Shown: positions 1 through 8,032 of the stretch, in pieces
How positions within the stretch are numbered: the stretch's first letter is position 1
Layout: each line of letters opens with the position of its first letter
DNA from: Deltaproteobacteria bacterium
Lineage (GTDB): Bacteria > Myxococcota_A > Polyangia > JACPQR01
NCBI GenBank assembly: GCA_016190375.1
Contig: JACPQR010000071.1
Coordinates: forward strand, 1-46,292
Reading direction: 5' to 3'
Length of the DNA stretch: 46,292 bases
Position numbers and translations under genes: made by a program
Notes under the pieces: model-generated
What the model saw: only the letters and a program-made list of their open reading frames with translations
What the model was told of the DNA's origin: nothing
Database searches by the model: none

Positions 1-126
1 AGGCCCGGCCGTGAAGGGACCGGCGTCGCCATGTCGGACGTGTTCGAGACACCGGCGCGCGCAAGTTCGACAGGCGCCATCCCTTGGACTGCCAAGCCGG
101 CCTGGGCGGTGCGATAGGATTCGGGA
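1..126. other. Window edge, unassigned leader before cdsA
   Basis: One plus-strand frame is open from the window edge to a TAG at 115-117, but its 38 residues are rich in Pro, Ala and Arg and resemble no family I recognise. In particular I do not see the end of undecaprenyl diphosphate synthase, the usual upstream neighbour of cdsA. The last bases before the GTG at 127 include GGATTCGGGA, a weak ribosome binding site. Nothing else can be supported here. Confidence 0.3.
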
Positions 127-942
127 GTGGCCCGGCTTGGCAATCTGACCGTCCGGCTGCTCACGGCGGCGGTTGGCGTCCCGGTCATCCTGGCGCTCCT
201 CTTCGTCGTGCCCGCGCCCGGTTTCTACGTGCTCGTCTTGCTCGCGGTGCTCGCGGGAGCCTGGGAGGCGCACGCGATGGGCGCACCCGAGGACCGCATC
301 GGCAGGCTCGCGACGGTGGCTGCCGCCGGAGCGATCTCCCTGGCGATCTACTTCGGCCGAGACCTCCTGGCGCTCCTGAGCGCGCTCGCGGGCTCTACCG
401 TCGGGATCATGCTCGTCCACCTCGTCAAGCTCGGCTCCGTCGAGACGGTCGCGCGCCGGATCGTGTTCTCGCTCGGAGGCGCTCTGTACGTCGGCCTGCT
501 CCTCACGTTCGTGGGGCTGCTCCACCGGCCGCCGCTCGGAACGCCCTGGGTGCTCCTGGCCCTGACCGTCACCTGGCTCGGGGACACGGGCGCGTACGCC
601 GCGGGGCGCATCTTCGGCCGCCACAAGCTGTACGAGGCAGTCAGCCCGAAGAAGACGTGGGAGGGCGCGATCGGGGGCCTGGGCGCGAGCGTGGGATCGG
701 CGCTCGTCGCACATGCCTGGTACTTGCCCGAGCTGACCGTCACCGACGCGATCTTCATCGCCGTCCCGGCCAGCGCGCTCGGGCTTCTGGGAGACCTCTC
801 GGAGTCCTTGCTCAAGCGAAGCGTCGGGATCAAGGACTCCGGCAAGATCCTCCCGGGCCACGGAGGCATGCTCGACCGCGTCGACGCGCTGATGTTCGTC
901 GCGCCCTGGGTCTACCTGTACGCGGCCTGGCGGGGTTATTGA
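127..942 (+). CDS. cdsA: Phosphatidate cytidylyltransferase CdsA
   Basis: This 271-residue inner-membrane enzyme makes CDP-diacylglycerol from phosphatidic acid and CTP, the branch point of bacterial phospholipid synthesis. The protein is almost entirely hydrophobic segments. It ends with the family signature: the stretch LLKRSVGIKDSGKILPGHGG followed by MLDRVDAL, containing the KD and HGG-x-LDR-x-D residues that bind metal and CTP. Length and end position of the signature match the family. The start is a GTG; no ATG lies between it and the first membrane segment. Its TGA overlaps the stop of the convergent zinc-ribbon gene by a few bases, so neither has room for its own terminator. The usual partners (uppS, dxr, rseP) are not visible on the downstream side. 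Confidence 0.95.
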   Translation: MARLGNLTVRLLTAAVGVPVILALLFVVPAPGFYVLVLLAVLAGAWEAHAMGAPEDRIGRLATVAAAGAISLAIYFGRDLLALLSALAGSTVGIMLVHLVKLGSVETVARRIVFSLGGALYVGLLLTFVGLLHRPPLGTPWVLLALTVTWLGDTGAYAAGRIFGRHKLYEAVSPKKTWEGAIGGLGASVGSALVAHAWYLPELTVTDAIFIAVPASALGLLGDLSESLLKRSVGIKDSGKILPGHGGMLDRVDALMFVAPWVYLYAAWRGY

Positions 943-1682
943 GCGGGAGGCGGCGGAGCCGGCAGCGCCGGAGGAACGCCCGGCAGGCCCGGCACGCCCG
1001 GCGGCACTTGCGGGAATGCACCGGGAGCTCCGGGGAACTGACCGGGAAAACCGGGAGCGGGCACTTGCCCGGGCACCTGGCCGGGCACCGCGGGGTAACC
1101 CGGTATTTGGTACTGCGGGACCGCCGCGCGGGATCGGAGGTACAGGACGACCCCTGTCGCGATGCCGCCGATCAGGAGCAGACCGACGATCACGAGCACG
1201 ATCACCATGGCCCCCTTTCCTGACTTCGGAAGGGCCATGTCGTCGCCGGAGAAGTCGAGGCTGACCTGATCAGGCGCCTCCCGCAGCGTCGCGCCGTCGA
1301 CCGCTGAAGGCCTGAGCGGGTTGTCCAGCACCGACGAGTCGATGGCGGGCGCCTCCGGAGCTGCCGGGGCCTCCGCACCGAGAGGGTGCGGGAAGGCATC
1401 GCTGCCCGCCGTCGGGCTGAGCATCGTGGCCTGAAACGCGAGACCTCCCTGTGGCATCGGCGGAGCGCCGGCGGCCGGCGTGCGAGGAGCCTGCGCGGCC
1501 GCCTTGGCCTTGGCCACGAGGGCCTCGACGTCCGCGCTCGACGGGCCTCCCATCAGGATCGTGCCCTTGAACTTCTGGCCTCCGCCGCCGCCGCCGCCTC
1601 CGCCTCCCATCGCCGCGCCGCACGAGGAGCAGGCGGCCGCGGTATCGGCGTTCTGGGTCCCACAGCTCGGACAAAATGCCAC
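936..1682 (-). CDS. Zinc-ribbon single-pass membrane protein with Pro-rich tail
   Basis: The function is unknown. The 248-residue product starts with a double CxxC zinc ribbon (Cys4, Cys7, Cys18, Cys21), then a run of ten glycines and two short similar motifs, FKGTILMGG and FQATMLSPT. A low-complexity Ala/Pro region follows, then one strong membrane segment (about residues 170-195, starting AMVIVLVIVGLLLIGG), then a Pro/Gly-rich tail with PGQVPGQVP-type repeats. The reading frame stays open far upstream, but the GTG at 1682 is preceded by a strong ribosome binding site (AAAAGGAGAT at about 1687-1696) and lies just before the zinc ribbon, so I place the start there. N-terminal zinc ribbons of this kind are common on membrane-bound regulatory or scaffold proteins of myxobacteria. 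It diverges from the dehydrogenase at 1834. Confidence 0.75.
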   Translation of the reverse strand: MAFCPSCGTQNADTAAACSSCGAAMGGGGGGGGGGQKFKGTILMGGPSSADVEALVAKAKAAAQAPRTPAAGAPPMPQGGLAFQATMLSPTAGSDAFPHPLGAEAPAAPEAPAIDSSVLDNPLRPSAVDGATLREAPDQVSLDFSGDDMALPKSGKGAMVIVLVIVGLLLIGGIATGVVLYLRSRAAVPQYQIPGYPAVPGQVPGQVPAPGFPGQFPGAPGAFPQVPPGVPGLPGVPPALPAPPPPAQ

Positions 1683-1770
1683 GTGGATCTCCTTTTCGTT
1701 CGGGCGTGGGCGCCGAGAATAACAGGTCCCATGCGCGTTCACCACATCCGCGCCGGGGGTCCGCATCGCC

Positions 1771-1797
1771 TTGACTAGCCGTTTTGGGCCGGATAAT
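1771..1797 (+). promoter_or_regulatory. Candidate sigma-70-type promoter for the dehydrogenase gene
   Basis: TTGACT at 1771-1776 and GATAAT at 1792-1797 each match five of six consensus bases. The 15-base spacer is a little short. The predicted transcript would begin near 1804, about 30 bases before the ATG at 1834. The element falls on a TTG that would otherwise extend the coding frame, which argues against the longer start. Confidence 0.5.
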
Positions 1798-1833
1798 TCT
1801 TGGATCCCCGTCACCCCCGAGGTCTCGAGAACG

Positions 1834-3096
1834 ATGCCCGAAAAGTACGACTTCTTCTCCGTAGTCCAGGGAACCCTCGATCACGCGGCGAAGGTGATCG
1901 ACATGGACAAGGACATCCAGCTCATCCTCAGCCAGCCGAAGAACGAGATCATGATGCACTTCCCGGTGCGCATGGACGACGGCAGCTACAGGCTGATGAA
2001 GGGCTACCGCATCCAGCACAACAACGTGCTCGGTCCATACAAGGGGGGCATCAGGTACCACAAGGACGTGACGCTCGACGACTGCAAGGCGCTCGCGTTC
2101 CTGATGACGTGGAAGTGCGCGCTGATGCGCCTGCCGTTCGGGGGAGCGAAGGGCGGCGTCAAGTTCGATCCGAACGCCTTCTCGAAGGACGAGGTGATGC
2201 GCGTGAGCCGGCGCTTCGTCTCGGCGCTCGGCTCGAACATCGGGCCGGAGTACGACGTCCCGGCGCCCGACGTCGGCACGAACGCCGACACGATGAACTG
2301 GATGATGGACACCTACGTGAACGTCGTCGGTTCGATCGAGAAGCAGTCGAGCCAGCGGATCGTCACGGGCAAGTCCATCTCCTGCGGAGGCAGCGAGGGG
2401 CGCGGCAAGGCGACGGGACAGGGCGTCGTCCACTGCATCGTCGAGTGGGCTCGCGAGAACGACTTCGACCTCGAGGGCTCGAGCTTCTTCGTCCAGGGCT
2501 TCGGAAACGTCGGCTCGAACACCGCGATGCTCCTGTCGAAGCTCGGGGCGACGCTCGTCGCCGCCGGCGATCACAGCGGCTACATGACGAACCCCGAGGG
2601 TCTGAACCCTCATCGGCTCGCGGACTGGGTGGAGGAGCACCGGAGCATCGCGGGATACCCGGGCGGGCAGGCCGTCTCCCGCGAGGAGTTCTTCGCGACC
2701 AAGGCCGACATCTTCGTGCCGGCAGCGCTCGAGAACCAGCTCGGCCCGGAGGAGGCCAAGGTCCTGCAGGCGAAGCTCGTGGTCGAGGGAGCCAACGGTC
2801 CGACCAACCCCGAGGGCGAGCGGATCCTCCTCGAGCGCAACGTAGCGATCGTCCCCGACATCCTCGCGAACGCCGGCGGTGTCACCGTCAGCTACTTCGA
2901 ATGGGTGCAGAACAAGCGCTCGGAGCACTGGGAGCTCGCCGAGGTCGACATGCAGCTCGAGCGACGGATGCGAACCGTCTATCACTCGGTGCGCGCGTTC
3001 GCCCATCAGCACCGGGTGCCCTGGCGGGTCGCCGCGTACGCGGTCGCCTTGCAGAGGCTCGAGCGGGTCTACAAGGAGCGCGGCATCTGGCCGTGA
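1834..3096 (+). CDS. Glu/Leu/Phe/Val dehydrogenase (NAD(P)-dependent)
   Basis: The 420-residue product belongs to the hexameric glutamate dehydrogenase family and should interconvert glutamate and 2-oxoglutarate plus ammonia. The substrate domain has GPYKGGIRYH (Lys70), MTWKCALMRLPFGGAKGG (Lys94 and catalytic Lys106) and PAPDVGTN (catalytic Asp146). The Rossmann domain has the nucleotide loop FVQGFGNVGSN. The length is typical of the roughly 420-residue GDH class. I start at ATG 1834 because the family-like sequence begins MPEKYDFFSVVQ and because the upstream TTG sits in a good promoter. It stands alone; the following lipoprotein begins 40 bp later. Glutamate specificity is likely but not proven by sequence alone. 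Confidence 0.93.
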   Translation: MPEKYDFFSVVQGTLDHAAKVIDMDKDIQLILSQPKNEIMMHFPVRMDDGSYRLMKGYRIQHNNVLGPYKGGIRYHKDVTLDDCKALAFLMTWKCALMRLPFGGAKGGVKFDPNAFSKDEVMRVSRRFVSALGSNIGPEYDVPAPDVGTNADTMNWMMDTYVNVVGSIEKQSSQRIVTGKSISCGGSEGRGKATGQGVVHCIVEWARENDFDLEGSSFFVQGFGNVGSNTAMLLSKLGATLVAAGDHSGYMTNPEGLNPHRLADWVEEHRSIAGYPGGQAVSREEFFATKADIFVPAALENQLGPEEAKVLQAKLVVEGANGPTNPEGERILLERNVAIVPDILANAGGVTVSYFEWVQNKRSEHWELAEVDMQLERRMRTVYHSVRAFAHQHRVPWRVAAYAVALQRLERVYKERGIWP

Positions 3097-3135
3097 GCGA
3101 GACCGCCGGGCCCGAGTCGCGGTATCCTCGGGGGA

Positions 3136-4755
3136 GTGCGGGCTGGGGTCGTCCTGTGCGCGGTGGCTGCCGGTTGCCTCGGAGGCTCCGGGAAGCTCGG
3201 TCCGCGAGACGCCGGCCCGGAGGTTCCCTCCGACCCCTGCGCGCGGATGCGCTGCCCTCCGACCCAGCGCTGCGACGAGGGGCTCTGCGTTCGCGAGGAC
3301 CTCTGCGCGGCGGTGACCTGCGAGGAAGAAGGAACGGTCTGTAGCTGGGGCTCCTGTGTCAACGCCGCTCTCGACGCGGACGGCGACGGCTCGCCCGTGT
3401 CCGACGACTGCGACGACCGCGACCCGAGCGTGTTCGCCGGCTCGGTCCGCCCTTGCGAGACCCGGTGCGGCGAGGGGCTGTCGACGTGCGCTCGCGGGCT
3501 CTGGGAGACGTGCACCGCGCCGGACGACTGCTCCTGCTCGCCGGGCGCGACGCGAACCGAGCCCTGCGGGTCCTGTGGCGTGGCACGGCGTGAGTGCGGC
3601 GACGATGGAGTGTGGGGCCCGCTCGGAGCCTGCTCCGGCGAGGGAGAATGCGTCCCGGGCGCCACGGGCGTGCAGTCCTGCCCCGGGGGCAGCGCGTGCA
3701 GCCGCCAGGAGCGGACCTGCAGCGACCAGTGCCTCTGGAGCGCATGGAGCGAGTGCGTGGACCAGACCGAGTGCGAGCCGGGCGACACCCAGAGCGACGT
3801 CTGCGGCGACTGCGGCACGCGCGAGCGCGCTTGCAGCGCGGCATGCCTCTGGAACGCGTTCGGGTCGTGCGAGGGCGAGGGTGCTTGTGCCTCGGGATCG
3901 ACGGAAGACCGTGCCTGCGGGAGCTGCGGCACCGAGCGTCGCACCTGCAGCGCGGCCTGCTCGTGGGGTTCCTGGGGTGGCTGCGAGCAAGGCGCGTGCA
4001 CGCCGAACGACGTCACGACGCAGGCATGCGGCGCTTGCGGGACTCAGGCGGCGACCTGCGGGCAGGATTGCAACTGGGGCACCTGGGGCTTTTGCGGCGA
4101 CCAGGGAGAGTGCTCGCCGGGCCAGTCCCAGCCGCAGTCCTGCGGCATGTGCGGCAGCCAGTCCCGAACGTGCACCGACTCCTGCGAGTGGGGAAACTGG
4201 GGATCTTGCGGAGGTGAGGGCACGTGCACGCCCGGCCAGGACGACTCGAGGTCCTGCGGCGACTGCGGCACGCAGTGGCGGGAATGCGAGGCGGACTGCC
4301 ACTGGAGCGGCTGGGGATCGTGCGAGGGAGAGGGCGAGTGCACCGCTGGCGCGGATGACTCCCGGGGTTGCGGCAACTGCAACCTGGGTACCCAGCGGCG
4401 AACCTGCGGCGACAGCTGCCAGTGGAGCGGCTGGGGCTCGTGCAGCGGCGGAGGAGAATGCGCCGCCGGCCAGGATGAGCCGCAAAGCTGCGGGAACTGC
4501 AGCTCGGGCACCCAGTGGCGTAGCTGCGGCGGGGACTGCTCGTGGGGCGGGTGGGGAGGCTGTCAGGGCGAAGGCTGCGCTCCCGGCTCCGACGACACGG
4601 TGAGCTGCGGGGTCTGCGGCACCGACACGCGGACGTGCCAGGGCGATTGCACCTGGGGCGGCTGGTCGGGCTGCATGGACTACCCCTGCCAGTGCGACAA
4701 CGGCTACGAGTTCTACCCCTGCTGTCCCGGCGACGAATACGTCTACTCGTGCTGA
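3136..4755 (+). CDS. Cys-rich repeat lipoprotein with MopE-like motif
   Basis: This is a 539-residue secreted lipoprotein of unknown function. The N-terminus MRAGVVLCAVAAGC is a short signal peptide with a lipobox. Cys-rich segments follow, then an Asp-rich metal-site-like motif (DADGDGSPVSDDCDDRDPSV) of the kind seen in MopE-like proteins of Deltaproteobacteria. The rest is ten tandem repeats of about 40 residues, each built on CG-x-CGTQ-x-RTC-x3-C-x-WG-x-WG-x-C-x-GEG-C-x-PG. The paired Trp and regularly spaced Cys recall thrombospondin type 1 repeats, but I cannot show homology. A Cys-rich, aromatic end (CCPGDEYVYSC) closes the protein. Disulfide-bonded repeats suggest a rod-like surface protein. 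The GTG start is dictated by the signal peptide; the purine run before it is very close to the codon. A long palindrome begins three bases after the stop. Confidence 0.85.
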   Translation: MRAGVVLCAVAAGCLGGSGKLGPRDAGPEVPSDPCARMRCPPTQRCDEGLCVREDLCAAVTCEEEGTVCSWGSCVNAALDADGDGSPVSDDCDDRDPSVFAGSVRPCETRCGEGLSTCARGLWETCTAPDDCSCSPGATRTEPCGSCGVARRECGDDGVWGPLGACSGEGECVPGATGVQSCPGGSACSRQERTCSDQCLWSAWSECVDQTECEPGDTQSDVCGDCGTRERACSAACLWNAFGSCEGEGACASGSTEDRACGSCGTERRTCSAACSWGSWGGCEQGACTPNDVTTQACGACGTQAATCGQDCNWGTWGFCGDQGECSPGQSQPQSCGMCGSQSRTCTDSCEWGNWGSCGGEGTCTPGQDDSRSCGDCGTQWRECEADCHWSGWGSCEGEGECTAGADDSRGCGNCNLGTQRRTCGDSCQWSGWGSCSGGGECAAGQDEPQSCGNCSSGTQWRSCGGDCSWGGWGGCQGEGCAPGSDDTVSCGVCGTDTRTCQGDCTWGGWSGCMDYPCQCDNGYEFYPCCPGDEYVYSC

Positions 4756-4758
4756 AGC

Positions 4759-4816
4759 GGGGACGAGGTTAGCAAGTTCACGAATCGAGGTTCGTGAACT
4801 TGTTAACCTCGTCCCC
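4759..4816. repeat. Palindromic repeat, family A copy 1
   Basis: A near-perfect 58-base inverted repeat: arms 4759-4784 and 4791-4816 (26 bases each) around the loop TCGAGG. It starts GGGGACGAGG and ends CCTCGTCCCC. The only flaw is a G in the left arm (TTAGCAAG) facing a T in the right arm (CTTGTTAA). A second copy with the same flaw in the same orientation lies at 10572-10627. It occupies the short gap between two plus-strand genes. GGGGAC/GTCCCC ends on an intergenic palindrome are typical of REP-type elements mobilised by Y1 (RAYT) transposases, none of which is in this window. In RNA the hairpin would be very stable and could affect 3' end stability of the upstream transcript. Confidence 0.85.
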
Positions 4817-4834
4817 CGTAGCTATCGGTAGCTC

Positions 4835-7800
4835 GTGCCCGCCCGGATCATCGCCTTCGACTGGGATGGCACGGCGGTGGAGAGCCGGCGCGACGACACG
4901 ACTGCGCTCTGCGATCGGCTGGAGCGCCTCCTCCGCATGGACGTGGCGATCGTCGTCATCACGGGCACGAACTTCGCCAACGTCGCGCGGCTGCTCGAGC
5001 CGATCCAGGGCAAGCGCGGCCTGTACGTGGCGACCAACCGCGGCTCCGAGGTCTACGGCTTCGATCGAGCCTCGAGGCCGGTTCTCCTGTTCCGGCGGCA
5101 TGCCTCGCCGGACGAGGAGCGCCTCCTCACGGAGATCGCGGACGAGGTGCGCCGTACGCTGGTCTCTCGAACGCGTCTGGAGATCGAGCTGGTCCTCGAT
5201 CGACTGAACCGGCGAAAGATCGACCTCATCCCGCTTCCCGAGTGGCGCGATCCGCCCAAGGCCGCCATGGGCGACCTTCTCGGCGCGGTCGAGGCGCGGC
5301 TCGGAGGCGCGGGGCTGGAGGGCGGGCTCGGTGAGGTCGTGCATCTGGCCGAGCACGTCGCGCTCGTCAAGGGCCTTGCAGACGCTCGGGTGACCAGCGA
5401 CGTCAAGCACGTCGAGGTCGGGCTCACGGACAAGTCGGACACGATCGAGTGGATGATGCGCGTGCTCGCCGCTCCCGCCGGGATTCCCGCGGAGCAGATC
5501 CTGATCGTCGGAGACGAGTTCGGCGCGGTCGGTGGGCTGGCCGGCAGCGACTCGAAGATGATGACGCAGTCTGCCGGAGGGGCCACGTTCGTCTCGGTCG
5601 GCCCGGAGCCGTCCGGCGTCCCCCCCGGAGTCGTGCACCTTCGCGGCGGGCCCGCACGTTTCCTCGAGCTGCTCGACGAGCAGATCACCGCCCACCGAGC
5701 CGGGGACCCCCTCGGGCTTCCCTGCGCGGCGCCGGCGGATCCGCGCTGGCTCATCGTGGAGGATGTCTTCAGGCCGGTCCGCGAGCACGAGATCGAGTCG
5801 CTCTTTGCGCTCTCGAACGGCTACCTGGGAACGCGCGCCGCGCTGGAGGAGGACGGGCCCGAGACCGCGCCCGCGACGTTCATCGCGGGCTTGTACGACG
5901 TGGAGTCGAGCTCCGGAGCGTGTCCTCAGCTCGCGGTTGCACCCGACTGGCGGCGACTGTCCATCCGGATCGAGGGCCAGGAGCTGGTCATGGACGCTGG
6001 GGAGATCCTCCAGCACGAGCGCGTCCTGGACCTGCGGCGGGGGATCACGTGGCGGCGATGGCGGCACCGCGACGCCTCCGCCCGCGTGACCCGGTTCGAG
6101 AGCATCCACCTCGCCTCGCTCGCGGACCGGCACGTGCTCGTTCAGTCGGTGGTGCTCACGCCCGAGAACTACTTCGGGCGCATCGAGATCGAGGCACGGA
6201 TCGAGCCGCCCGTCGATCGACCGGCCCGCGTCGAGCTGGTCGCCGCCGGCCGCGGACCGCGAACGGACGACGCAGGGACTCCGGGCGCGGGCCCGGCGAC
6301 CACGGTCGTCTTCCGGACGGGGGCGGGAGCGACGGTCGCGTTCGCCTCGCGGGGCCGGCTGCGAACGTCGGACGGACGCACCGTGGGCGCGACCGTCACG
6401 ACGCCCGAGGGAAGCCTCCGCGAGACGTGGGCGCTCGAAGCCCTGGCGGACCAGCAGGCGCGGCTCGACCGGCTCGTCGTCGTCCACACGTCGCGCGATT
6501 CCCGCCGGCCGTCCCGCGCGGCGACCGAGCACCTCGAGAGGCTCGCATCGCTCGACACCACGGACATCGTGGAGTCTCACAGGGCTGCCTGGGAAGAGCG
6601 GTGGCGAACGGCCGACGTCGAGGTCGACGGCGACGACGACGCTCAGCGCGCGCTCCGGTTCGCCGGCTATCATCTGATCGGCGCGTCGAACCCGGACGAT
6701 CCTCGAGTCTCGGTCGGAGCGCGAGCGCTCACGGGACCCGCGTACAGCGGCCACGTGTTCTGGGACGCGGACGTCTACATGCTCCCCTTCTACGCGCTCA
6801 CTCACCCGGCGTCCGCGCGCGCGCTCCTCGAGTACCGCCACGGAACGCTCGCCGCGGCGAGGGCGCGGGCCCGCGCCATCGGCTGCCGCGGTGCCCTCTT
6901 CGCCTGGGAATCCGCGGACACCGGCGAAGAGACGACTCCCGGCTCCGTCGTGACCCCCGACGGGCGGTCGATCCGCATCCGCTCCGGCGAACAGGAGCAC
7001 CACATCAGCGCGGACGTCGCTCACGCCGTGTGGCGCTACTGGCAATGGACGGGCGACGACGACTTCTTCCTCGAGGCGGGAGCCGAGCTCCTGATCGAGA
7101 CCGCGAGGTTCTGGGCGAGCCGGGGAGGGCTCGAGCCGGACGGCTCGCTGCACATCAGGAACGTGATCGGCCCGGACGAGTACCACGAGGACGTCGACGA
7201 CAGCGCCTACACGAACGGAATGGCGCGGTGGAACCTCGAGCGGGGAGCCGAGACCGCCGCGATCCTCGCCGCGAGATGGCCGGAGCGCTGGCGCGACCTC
7301 GGCCGGAGGCTGGAGCTCGAGCCGGGCGAGGCCGAGTCCTGGGCGACGCTCGCGAAGGCGATGTACACGGGCCTGGACCCTCGAACGGGAGTCCTCGAGC
7401 AGTTCCGTGGGTACTTCGACCTCGAGGAAGCGGAGCTGCCACGCGTCCTGCCGCGATCCATTCCGGTGGACATGCACCTCGGCCGCGAGAGGACCCAGCG
7501 ATCGAAGGTCGTCAAGCAGGCCGACGTGGTGATGCTCGTGCACCTCCTCTGGGAGCGCACCCCGGCCGCGATCCGCGAGGCGAGCTTCCGGTACTACGAG
7601 CCGCGGACGAGCCACGGCAGCTCGCTCAGCCCCTCGATCCACGCGGCGGTCGCGGCGCGGCTGGGCGACGTCGACCTGGCCCTCGCGTACTTCCGCCAGG
7701 CAGCCGAGATCGATCTCGCGGACAACATGGGAAACGCGGCGTCGGGCGTCCACGCGGGAGCCATGGGCGGCCTGTGGCAGGCGGCTGTCTTCGGTGTCCT

Positions 7801-8032
7801 CGGGCTCGAGGCCCGCGCGGACGGAATCGCGGTCGATCCGAAGCTGCTCCCCGGGTGGCAGAGGCTGAGGGTGCCGGTCCGATGGCGAGGGCGCCTCCTG
7901 CGAGTGACGGCCGGCGCCTCGCCGCGGACGATCGAGGTCGAGCTAGAGACCGGCGAGCCGATGGCCGTCTGGCACGGTGGGAAGAAGCTCGTGGTCGGGC
8001 CCGGGCAGCGCCGGAAGGAGGCGATCACGTGA
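4835..8032 (+). CDS. HAD hydrolase-glycoside hydrolase family 65 fusion (disaccharide phosphorylase type)
   Basis: The product has 1,065 residues. Residues 1 to about 270 form a HAD domain with the nucleophile motif FDWDGT (Asp9, Asp11) and a late GDEFGAVGG acidic motif. About residues 300-1050 are a GH65 enzyme with FWDADVYMLPFY, the general-acid motif IGPDEYHEDV (Glu782), KQADVVML and the phosphate-site motif HGSSLS. GH65 members with these motifs phosphorolyse trehalose, maltose, kojibiose or related glucosides. Fusion to a sugar-phosphatase-like HAD (beta-phosphoglucomutase or trehalose phosphatase type) suggests one chain handles both the disaccharide and the sugar phosphate. Exact substrate is not readable from sequence. 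The GTG at 4835 is the only start before FDWDGT. The stop overlaps the start of the stress protein gene (GTGA). Confidence 0.88.
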   Translation: MPARIIAFDWDGTAVESRRDDTTALCDRLERLLRMDVAIVVITGTNFANVARLLEPIQGKRGLYVATNRGSEVYGFDRASRPVLLFRRHASPDEERLLTEIADEVRRTLVSRTRLEIELVLDRLNRRKIDLIPLPEWRDPPKAAMGDLLGAVEARLGGAGLEGGLGEVVHLAEHVALVKGLADARVTSDVKHVEVGLTDKSDTIEWMMRVLAAPAGIPAEQILIVGDEFGAVGGLAGSDSKMMTQSAGGATFVSVGPEPSGVPPGVVHLRGGPARFLELLDEQITAHRAGDPLGLPCAAPADPRWLIVEDVFRPVREHEIESLFALSNGYLGTRAALEEDGPETAPATFIAGLYDVESSSGACPQLAVAPDWRRLSIRIEGQELVMDAGEILQHERVLDLRRGITWRRWRHRDASARVTRFESIHLASLADRHVLVQSVVLTPENYFGRIEIEARIEPPVDRPARVELVAAGRGPRTDDAGTPGAGPATTVVFRTGAGATVAFASRGRLRTSDGRTVGATVTTPEGSLRETWALEALADQQARLDRLVVVHTSRDSRRPSRAATEHLERLASLDTTDIVESHRAAWEERWRTADVEVDGDDDAQRALRFAGYHLIGASNPDDPRVSVGARALTGPAYSGHVFWDADVYMLPFYALTHPASARALLEYRHGTLAAARARARAIGCRGALFAWESADTGEETTPGSVVTPDGRSIRIRSGEQEHHISADVAHAVWRYWQWTGDDDFFLEAGAELLIETARFWASRGGLEPDGSLHIRNVIGPDEYHEDVDDSAYTNGMARWNLERGAETAAILAARWPERWRDLGRRLELEPGEAESWATLAKAMYTGLDPRTGVLEQFRGYFDLEEAELPRVLPRSIPVDMHLGRERTQRSKVVKQADVVMLVHLLWERTPAAIREASFRYYEPRTSHGSSLSPSIHAAVAARLGDVDLALAYFRQAAEIDLADNMGNAASGVHAGAMGGLWQAAVFGVLGLEARADGIAVDPKLLPGWQRLRVPVRWRGRLLRVTAGASPRTIEVELETGEPMAVWHGGKKLVVGPGQRRKEAIT

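Noticed and set aside
1771..1833. TTG at 1771 as start of the dehydrogenase
   Set aside because: The TTG is part of a good -35 element and the added 21 residues are not family-like; ATG 1834 fits better.
1270..4485. Long minus-strand open frame of 1,071 codons
   Set aside because: It is the mirror of the dehydrogenase and Cys-rich genes, is dominated by Ala, Arg and Gly with no domain motifs, and arises because high-GC codon use suppresses stops on the opposite strand.
4778..7753. Minus-strand frame of 991 codons opposite the GH65 gene
   Set aside because: The GH65 frame has clear catalytic motifs; this frame has none and is Arg/Val-rich.
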